Of a stretch of 64,000 nucleotides of DNA, positions 35,785 to 44,168 are shown one piece after another. Within the stretch, counting starts at the first letter, position 1. Every line of letters starts with the position of its first letter. The DNA comes from Clostridiaceae bacterium (GTDB lineage: Bacteria; Bacillota; Clostridia; Lachnospirales; Lachnospiraceae): assembly GCA_910575585.1 (NCBI GenBank), contig CAJTGF010000004.1, positions 124,001 to 188,000 on the forward strand. The letters run 5' to 3'. The notes beneath the pieces were generated by a model. That model made no database searches. It was not told where the DNA came from and saw nothing but the letters and a program-made list of their open reading frames with translations. The translations under genes were made by a program, and so were the position numbers.

Positions 35785-36411
35785 ATGAAAAAGGCAGCGG
35801 CGTGGGCATTGGCCTTGGGGCTTTGGATGACGGCGGCAGGGTGTTCGCCGAAAACCAGCGCGTTTCCCCCAAACCAGAACGCCATTTATGTGTCAAGAGA
35901 CGGGGGGCTGTATACGGCCATTATAGAGGAGTATGACCCGTCGGATACAGGTTACAGCGCACAGGAGTTAAGGGCTATGGCAGAGGCGGAGCTGTCGGAA
36001 TATAACGGGGAATTTGCCTCGGGGGCTGACAGTCAGCCGGTTTCGGTCGCGGAGTGTACGGTTGCCCAGGGGAAGGCATCCATCGTGTACCAGTACGCGG
36101 GGCCGGAGGATCTGTGCCGGTTTACGGACATGAGCCAGGATGCGAAGAACCATCCAGAGAGCCTTTTGGTGACCACCAACTCCGCAGGCATTGACGGGGA
36201 GGATGGGGGAACCTGGACGGACGCCAGGAAGAAAGAGGTGGCATCCCTGGAGACGGTGATGAAGAGAAAGGACCTTCCCATGGTGGTGGCAGAGGGAACG
36301 GTGACCATTCAGACCGAGGGGCGGATCCTCTATTACAGCGGAGCCGTGGAGCTAAGGGATGAGTATACGGCGCAGGTGACAGGCGGAACGGCCTATATCG
36401 TGTTCCGATGA
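35785..36411 (+). CDS. Lipoprotein of unknown function
   Basis: 208 residues from ATG 35785 (GGAGGAA RBS). The signal peptide ends in a lipobox, TAAGCSPK, with the lipidated cysteine near residue 20. The mature part has alternating acidic and beta-rich segments and no recognised domain. It lies between recO and glyS in the same direction, so it is probably co-transcribed with recO. Confidence 0.7.
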   Translation: MKKAAAWALALGLWMTAAGCSPKTSAFPPNQNAIYVSRDGGLYTAIIEEYDPSDTGYSAQELRAMAEAELSEYNGEFASGADSQPVSVAECTVAQGKASIVYQYAGPEDLCRFTDMSQDAKNHPESLLVTTNSAGIDGEDGGTWTDARKKEVASLETVMKRKDLPMVVAEGTVTIQTEGRILYYSGAVELRDEYTAQVTGGTAYIVFR

Positions 36412-36526
36412 GGGCAGGATCTATAAAATAATGATATCGCGGCGCTGTTGTGTCAGCCATGCGGCCAGGCCGCGGCGAGAGGTACGCAGGCCGGATCAAA
36501 ATAAAGAATAAAGGCAGGATGATAAA

Positions 36527-37915
36527 ATGGAAAAGACCATGGAAAAGATTGTGGCATTGGCAAAGTCCAGAGGATTTGTGTATCCGGGTTCTGAGATTTA
36601 CGGGGGCCTGGCCAATACCTGGGATTACGGCAACCTGGGCGTGGAGCTTAAGAACAACGTGAAGAAGGCATGGTGGCAGAAGTTCGTCCAGGAGAGCCCC
36701 TACAATGTGGGCGTGGACTGCGCCATCCTGATGAACTCCCAGACCTGGGTGGCATCGGGGCATCTGGGCGGGTTTTCCGACCCGCTGATGGACTGCAAGG
36801 CATGCAAGGAGCGTTTCCGGGCCGACAAGCTGATCGAGGATTATATGGAGGAGAACCACATCACCATAGAGGGAAGTGTGGACGCCTGGTCCCAGGAGGA
36901 GATGAAGGCATATATTGAGGAGAAGAATATCTGCTGTCCCAGCTGTAAAAAGCATGATTTTACGGATATCCGCCAGTTTAATCTGATGTTCAAGACCTTC
37001 CAGGGCGTGACGGAGGATGCCAAGAATACGGTGTATTTAAGACCGGAGACGGCTCAGGGCATTTTTGTCAACTTTAAGAATGTCCAGAGGACTTCCAGGA
37101 AGAAGATCCCCTTCGGCATCGGGCAGATCGGCAAGTCCTTTAGAAATGAGATCACGCCGGGCAACTTTACGTTCCGTACCAGGGAGTTTGAGCAGATGGA
37201 GCTGGAGTTCTTCTGCGCGCCGGGAACGGATCTGGAGTGGTTTGCTTACTGGAAAGAGTTCTGCATCAACTGGCTGAAGGGCCTGGGCATGAAGGACGAG
37301 GAGATGCGCGCCAGGGACCATTCCCCGGAGGAACTGTGCTTCTACAGCAAGGCTACTACGGATATTGAGTTTTTGTTCCCCTTTGGCTGGGGCGAGCTGT
37401 GGGGCATTGCCGACAGGACCGACTATGATCTGACCCAGCACCAGAATACCTCGGGACAGGATATGGCTTATTTTGATGATGAGAAGAAAGAGAAATATAT
37501 TCCTTATGTGATCGAGCCGTCTCTCGGCGCTGACCGGGTGACCCTGGCCTTCCTGTGCGCCGCCTATGACGAGGAGGAGATCGGGGAGGGAGATGTGCGG
37601 ACGGTTCTTCATTTCCATCCGGCTATCGCTCCGGTGAAAGTTGGCGTTCTGCCGCTGTCAAAGAAACTTAATGAGGGCGCGGAGAAGATCTACGGGGAAC
37701 TTAGCAAATATTTTAACTGTGAGTTTGACGACAGGGGCAATATCGGGAAGCGGTACAGAAGACAGGATGAGATTGGAACGCCTTTTTGCGTGACCTATGA
37801 TTTTGATTCGGAAGAGGATCATGCGGTGACGGTCCGCGACAGGGATACCATGGATCAGGTGCGGGTGCCTATTGCGGAGCTTAAAGGGTATCTGGAGGAG
37901 AAAATGCGGTTTTAA
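36527..37915 (+). CDS. glyS: Glycyl-tRNA synthetase (dimeric, class II)
   Basis: 462 residues, the alpha2-type enzyme. Motif 1 and the [24 protein letters not shown] start are typical. Motif 2 is [21 protein letters not shown]. Motif 3 lies in [13 protein letters not shown]. The C-terminal anticodon-binding domain (about 360-460) includes [13 protein letters not shown]. Zinc-type cysteines occur in CKACKERF and [10 protein letters not shown]. The 115-base leader has no T-box that I can find, unlike many Firmicute synthetase genes. Confidence 0.96.
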   Translation: MEKTMEKIVALAKSRGFVYPGSEIYGGLANTWDYGNLGVELKNNVKKAWWQKFVQESPYNVGVDCAILMNSQTWVASGHLGGFSDPLMDCKACKERFRADKLIEDYMEENHITIEGSVDAWSQEEMKAYIEEKNICCPSCKKHDFTDIRQFNLMFKTFQGVTEDAKNTVYLRPETAQGIFVNFKNVQRTSRKKIPFGIGQIGKSFRNEITPGNFTFRTREFEQMELEFFCAPGTDLEWFAYWKEFCINWLKGLGMKDEEMRARDHSPEELCFYSKATTDIEFLFPFGWGELWGIADRTDYDLTQHQNTSGQDMAYFDDEKKEKYIPYVIEPSLGADRVTLAFLCAAYDEEEIGEGDVRTVLHFHPAIAPVKVGVLPLSKKLNEGAEKIYGELSKYFNCEFDDRGNIGKRYRRQDEIGTPFCVTYDFDSEEDHAVTVRDRDTMDQVRVPIAELKGYLEEKMRF

Positions 37916-37936
37916 TCCCGTTCAGCCGGCAGCCGG

Positions 37937-37983
37937 AATATCAGCCACAAAGGCAGGCGGAGAGGAGATTCCGAGAGTACATG
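37937..37983 (-). repeat. MITE-like repeat, copy 3 (partial, inverted)
   Basis: Read on the minus strand, this stretch starts TGTACTCTCGGAATCTC and continues to CTGCCTTTGTGGCTGAT, matching the left half of copy 1 in the same order. Only one arm is present. It ends 24 bases before the rarA start, so may affect rarA expression. Confidence 0.65.
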
Positions 37984-38006
37984 GCAAAGACAAGGAGGAA
38001 CGTTTT

Positions 38007-39326
38007 ATGTCTATGGAGCAGTTATCGCTGTTTGACAGTCAGGAGACGTATCATCCTTTGGCCAGCAGAGTAAGGCCGGAGACTTTGGAGGAGTTTGCGG
38101 GCCAGGAGCATCTGCTGGGAAAGGGGAACGTGCTGCGTCGGCTCATAGAGAATGACCAGATACCGTCTATGATCTTCTGGGGGCCGCCGGGGGTGGGGAA
38201 GACCACGCTTGCGGGGATCATTGCCCATAAGACCCATGCCAGGTTTATTAATTTCAGCGCGGTCACCAGCGGGATCAAGGAGATCAAAGAAGTTATGGCC
38301 CAGGCGGAATCCGACCGGAGGATGGGAGTCAAGACCGTGGTGTTTGTGGATGAGATCCACCGCTTTAATAAGGCTCAGCAGGATGCTTTTCTGCCCTATG
38401 TGGAAAAAGGAAGCATCATCCTTATCGGCGCCACCACGGAGAATCCGTCCTTTGAGGTCAACGGCGCTCTTTTGTCCCGGTGCCGGGTGTTTGTGCTGCA
38501 GGCCCTGTCCGTGGAGGACCTGACAAAACTCCTTAAACGGACTTTGGACCATGAGAAGGGGTTCGGGTATCTGAATATCGACATATCCGACGACATGGTG
38601 GACATGATCGCCCGGTTTGCCAACGGGGATGCCAGGATGGCCCTTAATGTGCTGGAGATGGCGGTGACCAACGGGGAAGTGACTGCGGAGAAGACCATCA
38701 TCACCAGGGAAGTGCTGCAGCAGTGTGTGTGGAAGAAAAGCCTTTTGTATGACAAAAAGGGGGAGGAGCATTACAATCTGATCTCCGCCCTCCACAAGTC
38801 CATGAGAAATTCCGACCCGGACGCGGCGGTGTACTGGCTGGCGCGGATGCTGGAGGCAGGGGAGGACCCGCTGTACGTGGCCAGGCGTCTGGTGCGGTAT
38901 GCCAGCGAGGATATCGGGCTGGCGGACAGCCAGGCCCTGCAGGTGGCGGTGGCGGCGTACCAGGCATGCCATTTTCTGGGGATGCCGGAGTGCAACGTGC
39001 ATTTAAGCCACACGGTCATCTATTTGTCCATGGCTCCCAAATCCAACTCCGCTTATAAAGCCTATGAGAGGGCAAAAACAGACGCGGAAACCATGCTGGC
39101 GGAGCCGGTCCCCCTTGTGATCCGCAATGCGGTCACCGGTCTTATGGGGGAACTGCACTACGGGGAGGGGTATGTGTATGCCCATGACACAGAGGAGAAG
39201 GTGGCTAAGATGCAGTGTCTGCCGGACAGTCTGGCGGGAAAGGCGTACTATCGTCCCACAAGCGCAGGAGCGGAGGGGGAGATAGCAAGAAAGCTGGAGC
39301 AGATCAAGGCGTGGAAAGCGCAGTGA
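38007..39326 (+). CDS. rarA: Replication-associated recombination protein A (RarA/MgsA)
   Basis: 439 residues from ATG 38007 (AAGGAGGAA upstream). A clamp-loader-like AAA+ ATPase: Walker A GPPGVGKTT (about 56-64), Walker B VVFVDEIHRFN, sensor GATTENPSFEVN. The C-terminal MgsA tetramerisation part has ASEDIGLADSQAL and YKAYERAKTD. RarA acts at stalled forks. An in-frame start further upstream would overlap the glyS end and has no RBS. Confidence 0.95.
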   Translation: MSMEQLSLFDSQETYHPLASRVRPETLEEFAGQEHLLGKGNVLRRLIENDQIPSMIFWGPPGVGKTTLAGIIAHKTHARFINFSAVTSGIKEIKEVMAQAESDRRMGVKTVVFVDEIHRFNKAQQDAFLPYVEKGSIILIGATTENPSFEVNGALLSRCRVFVLQALSVEDLTKLLKRTLDHEKGFGYLNIDISDDMVDMIARFANGDARMALNVLEMAVTNGEVTAEKTIITREVLQQCVWKKSLLYDKKGEEHYNLISALHKSMRNSDPDAAVYWLARMLEAGEDPLYVARRLVRYASEDIGLADSQALQVAVAAYQACHFLGMPECNVHLSHTVIYLSMAPKSNSAYKAYERAKTDAETMLAEPVPLVIRNAVTGLMGELHYGEGYVYAHDTEEKVAKMQCLPDSLAGKAYYRPTSAGAEGEIARKLEQIKAWKAQ

Positions 39327-39417
39327 CGGCCAGGTTTTGGCATTATCCGGAATGTAAAATGGTCATTGTGTGCAGGATGCGTTCCATCAGGGCGGTATTT
39401 TTTGGCAGAATGCCGCC

Positions 39418-39446
39418 TTGACGGAGCGTATATTTGAAGGTAGAAT
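39418..39446 (+). promoter_or_regulatory. Promoter of the marR-type gene
   Basis: TTGACG (39418-39423) and TAGAAT (39441-39446) are separated by exactly 17 bases. Confidence 0.75.
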
Positions 39447-39462
39447 GTTAGCATGCTTACAT
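39445..39462 (+). promoter_or_regulatory. MarR operator palindrome
   Basis: ATGTTAGCATGCTTACAT is an 18-base near-perfect palindrome overlapping the -10 box and start site, so bound MarR would repress its own gene. A related half-conserved copy, GTCAGTATGCGAAC, lies at 39994-40007 upstream of the MATE gene. Confidence 0.7.
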
Positions 39463-39495
39463 TTTACAAATCCGGCGGGAAAGGGATGCGTTTGT

Positions 39496-39924
39496 ATGGG
39501 GAATGAGCGTATAGGGTTTGAGATTCGCACGCTGTCCAATCTGATCCAGCGGAAGATCAATCAGATGGTGGCGGAAGAGGAGGACACGCTGACGGCTTAC
39601 CAGCTTTGGGTGCTGGAGTTTCTTATGGGCCGCGGGGAGGAAGAGACGGTCCAGAGGGACATTGAGGAGAAGTTTTCCATCCGCCGCTCTACGGCCAGCC
39701 ATATGCTGACGCTGATGGAGAATAACGGCTATATCAAGCGGCTTCCGGTACCCCAGGACGCCAGGATGAAGCGGATTGTGGCCACCCCAAAGGGCGCTAA
39801 GGCCCATGAGCGGATGAGGGACCGTCTTAGGCGGTTTGAGGCCATGTTAAATGACGGCATGACAGACGCGCAGCTGGGAGAGTTTCTGCGCATGATCAGG
39901 AAGTTTGAACAGAATATTTCATGA
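39496..39924 (+). CDS. MarR family transcriptional regulator
   Basis: 142 residues from ATG 39496 (AAGGGA nine bases upstream). The winged helix lies at about 40-105: TVQRDIEEKFSIRRSTASHMLTLMENNGYIKRLPVPQDARMKRI. N- and C-terminal helices form the dimer. It sits upstream of a MATE exporter in the same direction, so the likely role is repression of that pump and of itself, relieved by a small ligand. Confidence 0.9.
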   Translation: MGNERIGFEIRTLSNLIQRKINQMVAEEEDTLTAYQLWVLEFLMGRGEEETVQRDIEEKFSIRRSTASHMLTLMENNGYIKRLPVPQDARMKRIVATPKGAKAHERMRDRLRRFEAMLNDGMTDAQLGEFLRMIRKFEQNIS

Positions 39925-39993
39925 ACCGGCCTATACGCGGGGATCAAGACGCCAACGAAAAGCAGCAGGGTTGGCGTTCTTTATGGAAATATT

Positions 39994-40007
39994 GTCAGTA
40001 TGCGAAC
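39994..40007 (+). promoter_or_regulatory. Possible second MarR site upstream of the MATE gene
   Basis: GTCAGTATGCGAAC matches the operator core GTTAGCATGCTTAC at 10 of 14 positions, conserving the GT and AC ends and ATGC centre. It is 93 bases before the MATE start. Confidence 0.4.
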
Positions 40008-40099
40008 GAAGCTAAAGGATGCGAGAAACAGATTTTGGCGGCCTGACAGGCAAAACAAAGCGGCGTGTGGAGCAACAAAGTGTACAAGGAGGAATCGTG

Positions 40100-41452
40100 A
40101 TGAAAGATAACAGAGAATTATTTGAAAATGCCCCGGTGTCAAAGGCCGTGGCAGTCATGGCTGTCCCCACTATGATATCCATGCTGGTGGTGGTCATTTA
40201 TAATATGGCGGATACATTTTTTATCGGGCAGACCGGGGACCCGATGCAGGTGGCGGCGGTTTCCCTGGCAACGCCGGTGTTTATGGTATTTATGGCTCTG
40301 GGCAATCTCTTCGGCATCGGAGGCAGCTCGGCCATCTCCAGGGCTTTGGGGGAGAAGAAGGCGGAGAGGGCTAAGAATATTTCTTCGTTCTGCTGTTACG
40401 GTTCCCTGGGGCTGGGGATCGTTATGGCCCTTTTGTTCCTGGTGGGCATGGACGGGATCTTAAAGCTTATTGGGGCCAGTGAGAATACTGTGGGATATGC
40501 CAGGGATTATCTGACCTACATTGCCTTCGGCGGTCCTTTTATTATGTTCGGAACGGCGTTCGGCAATATTTTGAGGGGAGAAGGGGCGGCCAAGGAGTCT
40601 ATGATCGGCAATATGATCGGTACGGTGACCAACATTGTCCTGGACCCTATTATGATCCTGGGCCTTGGCTGGGGCGTGGTAGGAGCGGCGGTGGCCACGG
40701 TCATCGGAAATATGGCGGCCAGCGGATTTTACCTGGCGTACTTTTTGAGGAAAAAGTCTAGCCTGTCCATCCGGCTTGGGGATTTTAAGGCCGGGGAGCG
40801 GATCGCGTCCGGAGTCATGGCAATCGGGATCCCGGCATCCCTTAACAACATCCTTATGAGCTGCGCCAATATTGTGCTGAATCAGGTGCTTATCAGCTAC
40901 GGGGACACACCTGTGGCTGCCATGGGAGTGGCCATGAAAGCCAACATGCTGCTGGTGCTGCTGCAGATCGGGCTGTGTTCGGGGATACAGCCTCTCATCG
41001 GCTACAATTACGGGGCCAGGAACAAAAAACGCCTTATGCAGGTGTTCCGGTTTACGGGGATCTGCGCCGTGGTCATGGGCACGCTTTTGACCATCCTGAT
41101 GGTGGCGGCGAGACAGACCATCATCCGGGCGTTTATTGATGACAGCCAGGTTGTTGCCTATGGCATCCAGATGGTGATCGCCCTGCAGATCTCGGGGCCA
41201 GCGCTGGGGATCTTGTTTTTGTGCATCAATACCATTCAGGGCATGGGAAAGGCCGTTCCCTCTCTGGTGCTGACCATATGCAGGCAGGGGCTGGTGTTTA
41301 TCCCGGCCGTGTACATCCTCAACGGGATCTTCGGGCTGGACGGGGTGATCTATGCCCAGCCAGTGGCGGATTTTATTTCCATCGTCCTGGCTTTGGCCAT
41401 CTGTCTGGGGATTTTTAGGAAGATGGACAAGCAGGGGAAGGCGGAGGCTTAG
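40100..41452 (+). CDS. MATE family efflux transporter, MarR-linked
   Basis: 450 residues from ATG 40100, after AAGGAGGAA. Twelve predicted transmembrane helices in two halves; the first begins AVPTMISMLVVVIYNMADTFFIGQTGD, and GLCSGIQPLIGYNYGARNKKRL opens the second. Close to the DinF/NorM-like MATE group of Clostridia. Two chromate-transporter genes follow after three bases, so all three probably share a transcript. Confidence 0.93.
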   Translation: MKDNRELFENAPVSKAVAVMAVPTMISMLVVVIYNMADTFFIGQTGDPMQVAAVSLATPVFMVFMALGNLFGIGGSSAISRALGEKKAERAKNISSFCCYGSLGLGIVMALLFLVGMDGILKLIGASENTVGYARDYLTYIAFGGPFIMFGTAFGNILRGEGAAKESMIGNMIGTVTNIVLDPIMILGLGWGVVGAAVATVIGNMAASGFYLAYFLRKKSSLSIRLGDFKAGERIASGVMAIGIPASLNNILMSCANIVLNQVLISYGDTPVAAMGVAMKANMLLVLLQIGLCSGIQPLIGYNYGARNKKRLMQVFRFTGICAVVMGTLLTILMVAARQTIIRAFIDDSQVVAYGIQMVIALQISGPALGILFLCINTIQGMGKAVPSLVLTICRQGLVFIPAVYILNGIFGLDGVIYAQPVADFISIVLALAICLGIFRKMDKQGKAEA

Positions 41453-41455
41453 AGG

Positions 41456-42034
41456 GTGGAAGTTGGGAAGGCAGGCAGGATTTTGCGTATCTGGGAATTG
41501 TTTTTCACATTTATGAAGATTGGCGTATTTACCTTTGGGGGAGGATACGCCATGCTTCCTGTTATGGAGGACGCCTGTGTAGCCAAAAAGCAGTGGATCA
41601 GCCATGAGGAGATGATGGATATAACGGTCATCGCAGAGGCCACGCCGGGTCCTATCGCCATTAACTGCGCCACGTTTGTGGGGTACAGGCAGGCCGGGAT
41701 CCTGGGAGCGGCGGCAGCTACCGTTGGTGTGATCCTGCCGTCTTTTTGCATTATATTTGCCGTCTCCCTGTTTCTGGATCGGTTCATTGGGATACGATGG
41801 ATAGCCAACGCGTTTCGGGGGATCCGGATTGGGGTGGGGCTTCTCATCGCGGACGCGGCGGTGAGGATGATGAGAAAGATGCCGGGGACTGCGGTTTCCA
41901 GGCTGATCATGGCGGTGTCCTTTGGGGTGATGCTTCTGGCCAATGTGTGTTCCCGGCGTGTGTCGGCTGTGGTTATTATGGCGGGGGCCGGGGTGTTTGG
42001 CCTGGCGGCATCCGGTGTCAGGAGGGAGAGGTAA
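41456..42034 (+). CDS. chrA1: Chromate transporter subunit (ChrA half, first)
   Basis: 192 residues, one CHR domain: TFMKIGVFTFGGGYAMLPVME near the N-terminus and EATPGPIAINCATFVGY (about 60-77), then about four transmembrane helices. Short-chain CHR proteins work as pairs with opposite topology. GTG 41456 lies three bases after the MATE gene; the second half follows after three bases. Confidence 0.9.
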   Translation: MEVGKAGRILRIWELFFTFMKIGVFTFGGGYAMLPVMEDACVAKKQWISHEEMMDITVIAEATPGPIAINCATFVGYRQAGILGAAAATVGVILPSFCIIFAVSLFLDRFIGIRWIANAFRGIRIGVGLLIADAAVRMMRKMPGTAVSRLIMAVSFGVMLLANVCSRRVSAVVIMAGAGVFGLAASGVRRER

Positions 42035-42037
42035 TCG

Positions 42038-42607
42038 ATGGCGGGGACTATCTGGGAGTTGTTTTTGGGATTTTTCCGCGTGGGATGTTTTGCCTTTGGA
42101 GGGGCTTATGGGGCCATTCCCCTTATACGTGATATGGTTTTGAGCCATGGCTGGATGGATGACGAGGCGCTGGCCTGCATGATCGCTGTCAGTGAAAGCA
42201 CGCCGGGTCCTATTATGGTGAACCTTGCCACGTATGTGGGAAGCATCCAGGCGGGGGTGTGTGGCGCTGCCGTGGCCACCGTGGCTGTGGTGCTGCCTTC
42301 GTTTGTGCTGATCCTCCTGATCACGGCGGTTATGAGGACTGTGATCCAAAATCCCTGGGTGAAGGCTGTTTTGGAGGCAGTGAAGCCCTGTATGGCCGGG
42401 ATTATCCTGGCTACAGGGGGTTATATGACCATTAAAGGGTGCGTTTTAGGCGGGGGAATGGGACGGTTTCCTATGGATGTGAGAGCTGTGGTCATTGTGG
42501 TTGTGCTGTGGGGCGTTTTGGCGGCAGGGCGCAAAAAGAAAAGGGTGTCGCCGGTTATGGTGATGGTTTTGGCAGCGGGGATGGGGGTTTTGCTGTATGG
42601 GTGGTAA
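42038..42607 (+). CDS. chrA2: Chromate transporter subunit (ChrA half, second)
   Basis: 189 residues, the partner CHR domain: FFRVGCFAFGGAYGAIPLIRD and ESTPGPIMVNLATYVGS, followed by transmembrane helices. The substrate may be chromate, or sulfate-like anions; gut relatives often carry the pair with no chromate exposure. Confidence 0.9.
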   Translation: MAGTIWELFLGFFRVGCFAFGGAYGAIPLIRDMVLSHGWMDDEALACMIAVSESTPGPIMVNLATYVGSIQAGVCGAAVATVAVVLPSFVLILLITAVMRTVIQNPWVKAVLEAVKPCMAGIILATGGYMTIKGCVLGGGMGRFPMDVRAVVIVVVLWGVLAAGRKKKRVSPVMVMVLAAGMGVLLYGW

Positions 42608-42645
42608 TGGGGCGGAAAAATATTTTAGGAATAGTGATTTTTCTG

Positions 42646-42674
42646 TTGACAAAAGGCGATTGGTGTGATAATAT
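42646..42674 (+). promoter_or_regulatory. Promoter of the tRNA-Thr gene
   Basis: TTGACA (42646-42651), a 17-base spacer, and TAATAT (42669-42674), about 40 bases before the tRNA. Confidence 0.85.
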
Positions 42675-42713
42675 ATCTAAGGCTTAAGCATGGCTTTGAG
42701 CTTCAGGAAAGAC

Positions 42714-42786
42714 GCTGATGTGGCACAGGTGGTAGCGCACCTCATTGGTAGTGAGGAGGTCACGGGTCCGAGTCCCGTCATCAGCT
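42714..42786 (+). tRNA. tRNA-Thr (anticodon GGT)
   Basis: The acceptor stem GCTGATG pairs perfectly with CATCAGC, and U73 is the discriminator. The anticodon stem is CCTCA/TGAGG around loop TTGGTAG, giving anticodon GGU. The T stem is ACGGG/CCCGT. Two oddities: the D stem has an A-C mismatch (12-23), and the T loop reads TCCGAGT, with C instead of U at position 55. CCA is not encoded. A tyrosine integrase lies just downstream, pointing to use of this gene as an attachment site. Confidence 0.88.
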
Positions 42787-42794
42787 CTTTGGAA

Positions 42795-42851
42795 AATTCC
42801 CCGGAAATTGCGGTTTTATTCGATAAATACCGTGTTTCCGGGGATTTTTTG
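42795..42851 (+). terminator. Intrinsic terminator of the tRNA-Thr gene
   Basis: CCCCGGAAA (42799-42807) pairs with TTTCCGGGG (42835-42843), with an additional inner stem, and is followed by ATTTTTTG. Confidence 0.85.
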
Positions 42852-42904
42852 CGTTATGAATATCATGGTTGAAATGATGCATATAACGTCTGAAAAGTAC
42901 AAAA

Positions 42905-42956
42905 TATCACACAAGTATCACACGAATATCACACAAGTATCACACGAATATCACAC
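42905..42956. repeat. Five TATCACAC repeats at 11-bp spacing beside the integrase gene
   Basis: TATCACAC occurs at 42905, 42916, 42927, 42938 and 42949, each start exactly 11 bases from the last. The three-base spacers alternate AAG, GAA, AAG, GAA. The last copy overlaps the end of the integrase gene. The one-helical-turn phasing puts all copies on the same face of DNA, as for integrase arm sites or excisionase sites. Confidence 0.75.
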
Positions 42957-43979
42957 GATATTTCCAGTGAGTTTCTGGAAATGTCCATTGATTTTTTTAT
43001 TCTGCCTAACGGCTTCGATATCAATGGCATTACGATATACAGATTTCATGATGTTATCAGAAATCCATCCTCCTCTCTGCATGATGTACTGGTCTGGAAC
43101 TCCTATGGCATGCATGATGGACGCTGCGTAATGTCTAAGATCATGGAATCTAAAATGCCGCAGTCCAGATCTGGCCAGAGCTCTTTTAAAGCGGTTGCTT
43201 AACGCATCCGGATTTATGGAGATGATCCGCCCTGTTTTTCCTTTTATTTTATTGATAACAAAATCCGGATATTCAATCACACGATAGGAACCATAGGTCT
43301 TTGGCTGTTTGACGATATACTCACGATCCGGTCCCAAGACCATGCTTTTGGATACGGAAATTTTATTGCCCTTGATATCCGATGCTTCTAAGGCGCATAT
43401 CTCACCGCGGCGCATAGGACCAAAAGCTGCCAGCAATACGGCAATCTCCAGATCAGTCCCCTCAATCAGTTCCAAAAGCTTTTTAATGTCGTCATCAGAC
43501 GGGCAATAGAGTTCAGGCCGTTTTTTCTCCGGCAAGGTAACTTTCAGATGGAGATCAGGGATAAACATGTCTATTGTCGCCGAAAAGAGACCATAGGCGT
43601 TGTGTACTGTTTTAGGGGACAGCTTTCTTGACATATCGCTTATCCATATCTGTACATTAGTGCTTGCTAATTCATCCAGATATAGCCGTCCTATGTCTTT
43701 CATATAACATTCCTGCACCTGTTTATAGCCTCTTATGGTGCTGGGTGATAAAACCCCCGACTTAACGGCTATGTACCGCTCTGTGGCCTCGTAGAGGGTT
43801 ATGCGCATGGGTTTTTCTTCTGCCTTTTCGTTTTTCCATCGTCTGGCCATGTCCTGGGCTTCTTTTTTGGTGGGAGCTGTAAAGGATTTGTAATGCTTTT
43901 TGCCATCTTCATCCGTGTAGTCATAGACCTGGATGCGGATGTTGCCTGATGGCAGAGCGTTCTTTTTCTTTCTTGCCAT
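42951..43979 (-). CDS. int: Tyrosine-type site-specific integrase
   Basis: 342 residues from ATG 43979, with AAAGGAGG on the minus strand; a longer frame to 44117 lacks this support. An N-terminal arm-binding region (about 1-60, RIQVYDYTDEDGKKHYKSF) is followed by the core-binding SAM-like domain (about 70-165), then the catalytic domain. The catalytic arginine is in GPMRRGEICAL, HDLRH supplies His-x-x-Arg, and the nucleophile is in MKSVYRNAI. It reads toward the tRNA-Thr gene with repeats between. No excisionase gene is seen. Confidence 0.92.
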   Translation of the reverse strand: MARKKKNALPSGNIRIQVYDYTDEDGKKHYKSFTAPTKKEAQDMARRWKNEKAEEKPMRITLYEATERYIAVKSGVLSPSTIRGYKQVQECYMKDIGRLYLDELASTNVQIWISDMSRKLSPKTVHNAYGLFSATIDMFIPDLHLKVTLPEKKRPELYCPSDDDIKKLLELIEGTDLEIAVLLAAFGPMRRGEICALEASDIKGNKISVSKSMVLGPDREYIVKQPKTYGSYRVIEYPDFVINKIKGKTGRIISINPDALSNRFKRALARSGLRHFRFHDLRHYAASIMHAIGVPDQYIMQRGGWISDNIMKSVYRNAIDIEAVRQNKKINGHFQKLTGNIV

Positions 43980-43989
43980 AAGTTGTACC

Positions 43990-44130
43990 TCCTTTTTGGG
44001 TATAAAATAACAGCCAGCGGATTTTCCGCTTGCAAGGCTGCCCCGAAGATGGTACAATAATTTTGCGAATGATGTGCCATCTTCGGTATATCTAAAACCG
44101 TTCGGTGTTGGTAGCATCGGGCGGTTTTTT
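43990..44130 (+). ncRNA. Possible small structured RNA upstream of the integrase
   Basis: Plus-strand TTGCAA (44030-44035), 17 bases, TACAAT (44053-44058) could start a transcript near 44065. It would end at an AAAACCG/CGGTTTT hairpin with a T-run (44094-44130). The inverted repeat CCGAAGATGG (44043-44052) with CCATCTTCGG (44077-44086) straddles the start. It is antisense-oriented to the integrase leader. The region could instead be only the integrase control region. Confidence 0.35.
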
Positions 44131-44133
44131 AAA

Positions 44134-44162
44134 TTGACAAATAATTTGGATTGGAATATAAT
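44134..44162 (+). promoter_or_regulatory. Promoter of the candidate antitoxin RNA
   Basis: TTGACA (44134-44139) and TATAAT (44157-44162) with a 17-base spacer, both matching the consensus perfectly. The -10 region AATATAATATGCTTA is repeated inverted at the toxin promoter. Confidence 0.75.
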
Positions 44163-44168
44163 ATGCTT

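Noticed and set aside
36412-36526. T-box riboswitch upstream of glyS
   Set aside because: The leader is only 115 bases and I found no T-box sequence or specifier stem-loop.
40460-42349. Very long minus-strand frame opposite the MATE and chrA genes
   Set aside because: Its product is His/Arg/Pro-rich shadow sequence, while the plus strand encodes three clear membrane protein genes.
42690-42872. Short plus-strand frame across the tRNA-Thr gene
   Set aside because: It is explained by the tRNA and its terminator.
42905-42956. The TATCACAC array as a CRISPR
   Set aside because: Units of 11 bp with three-base spacers are far too short, there are no unique spacers and no cas genes.
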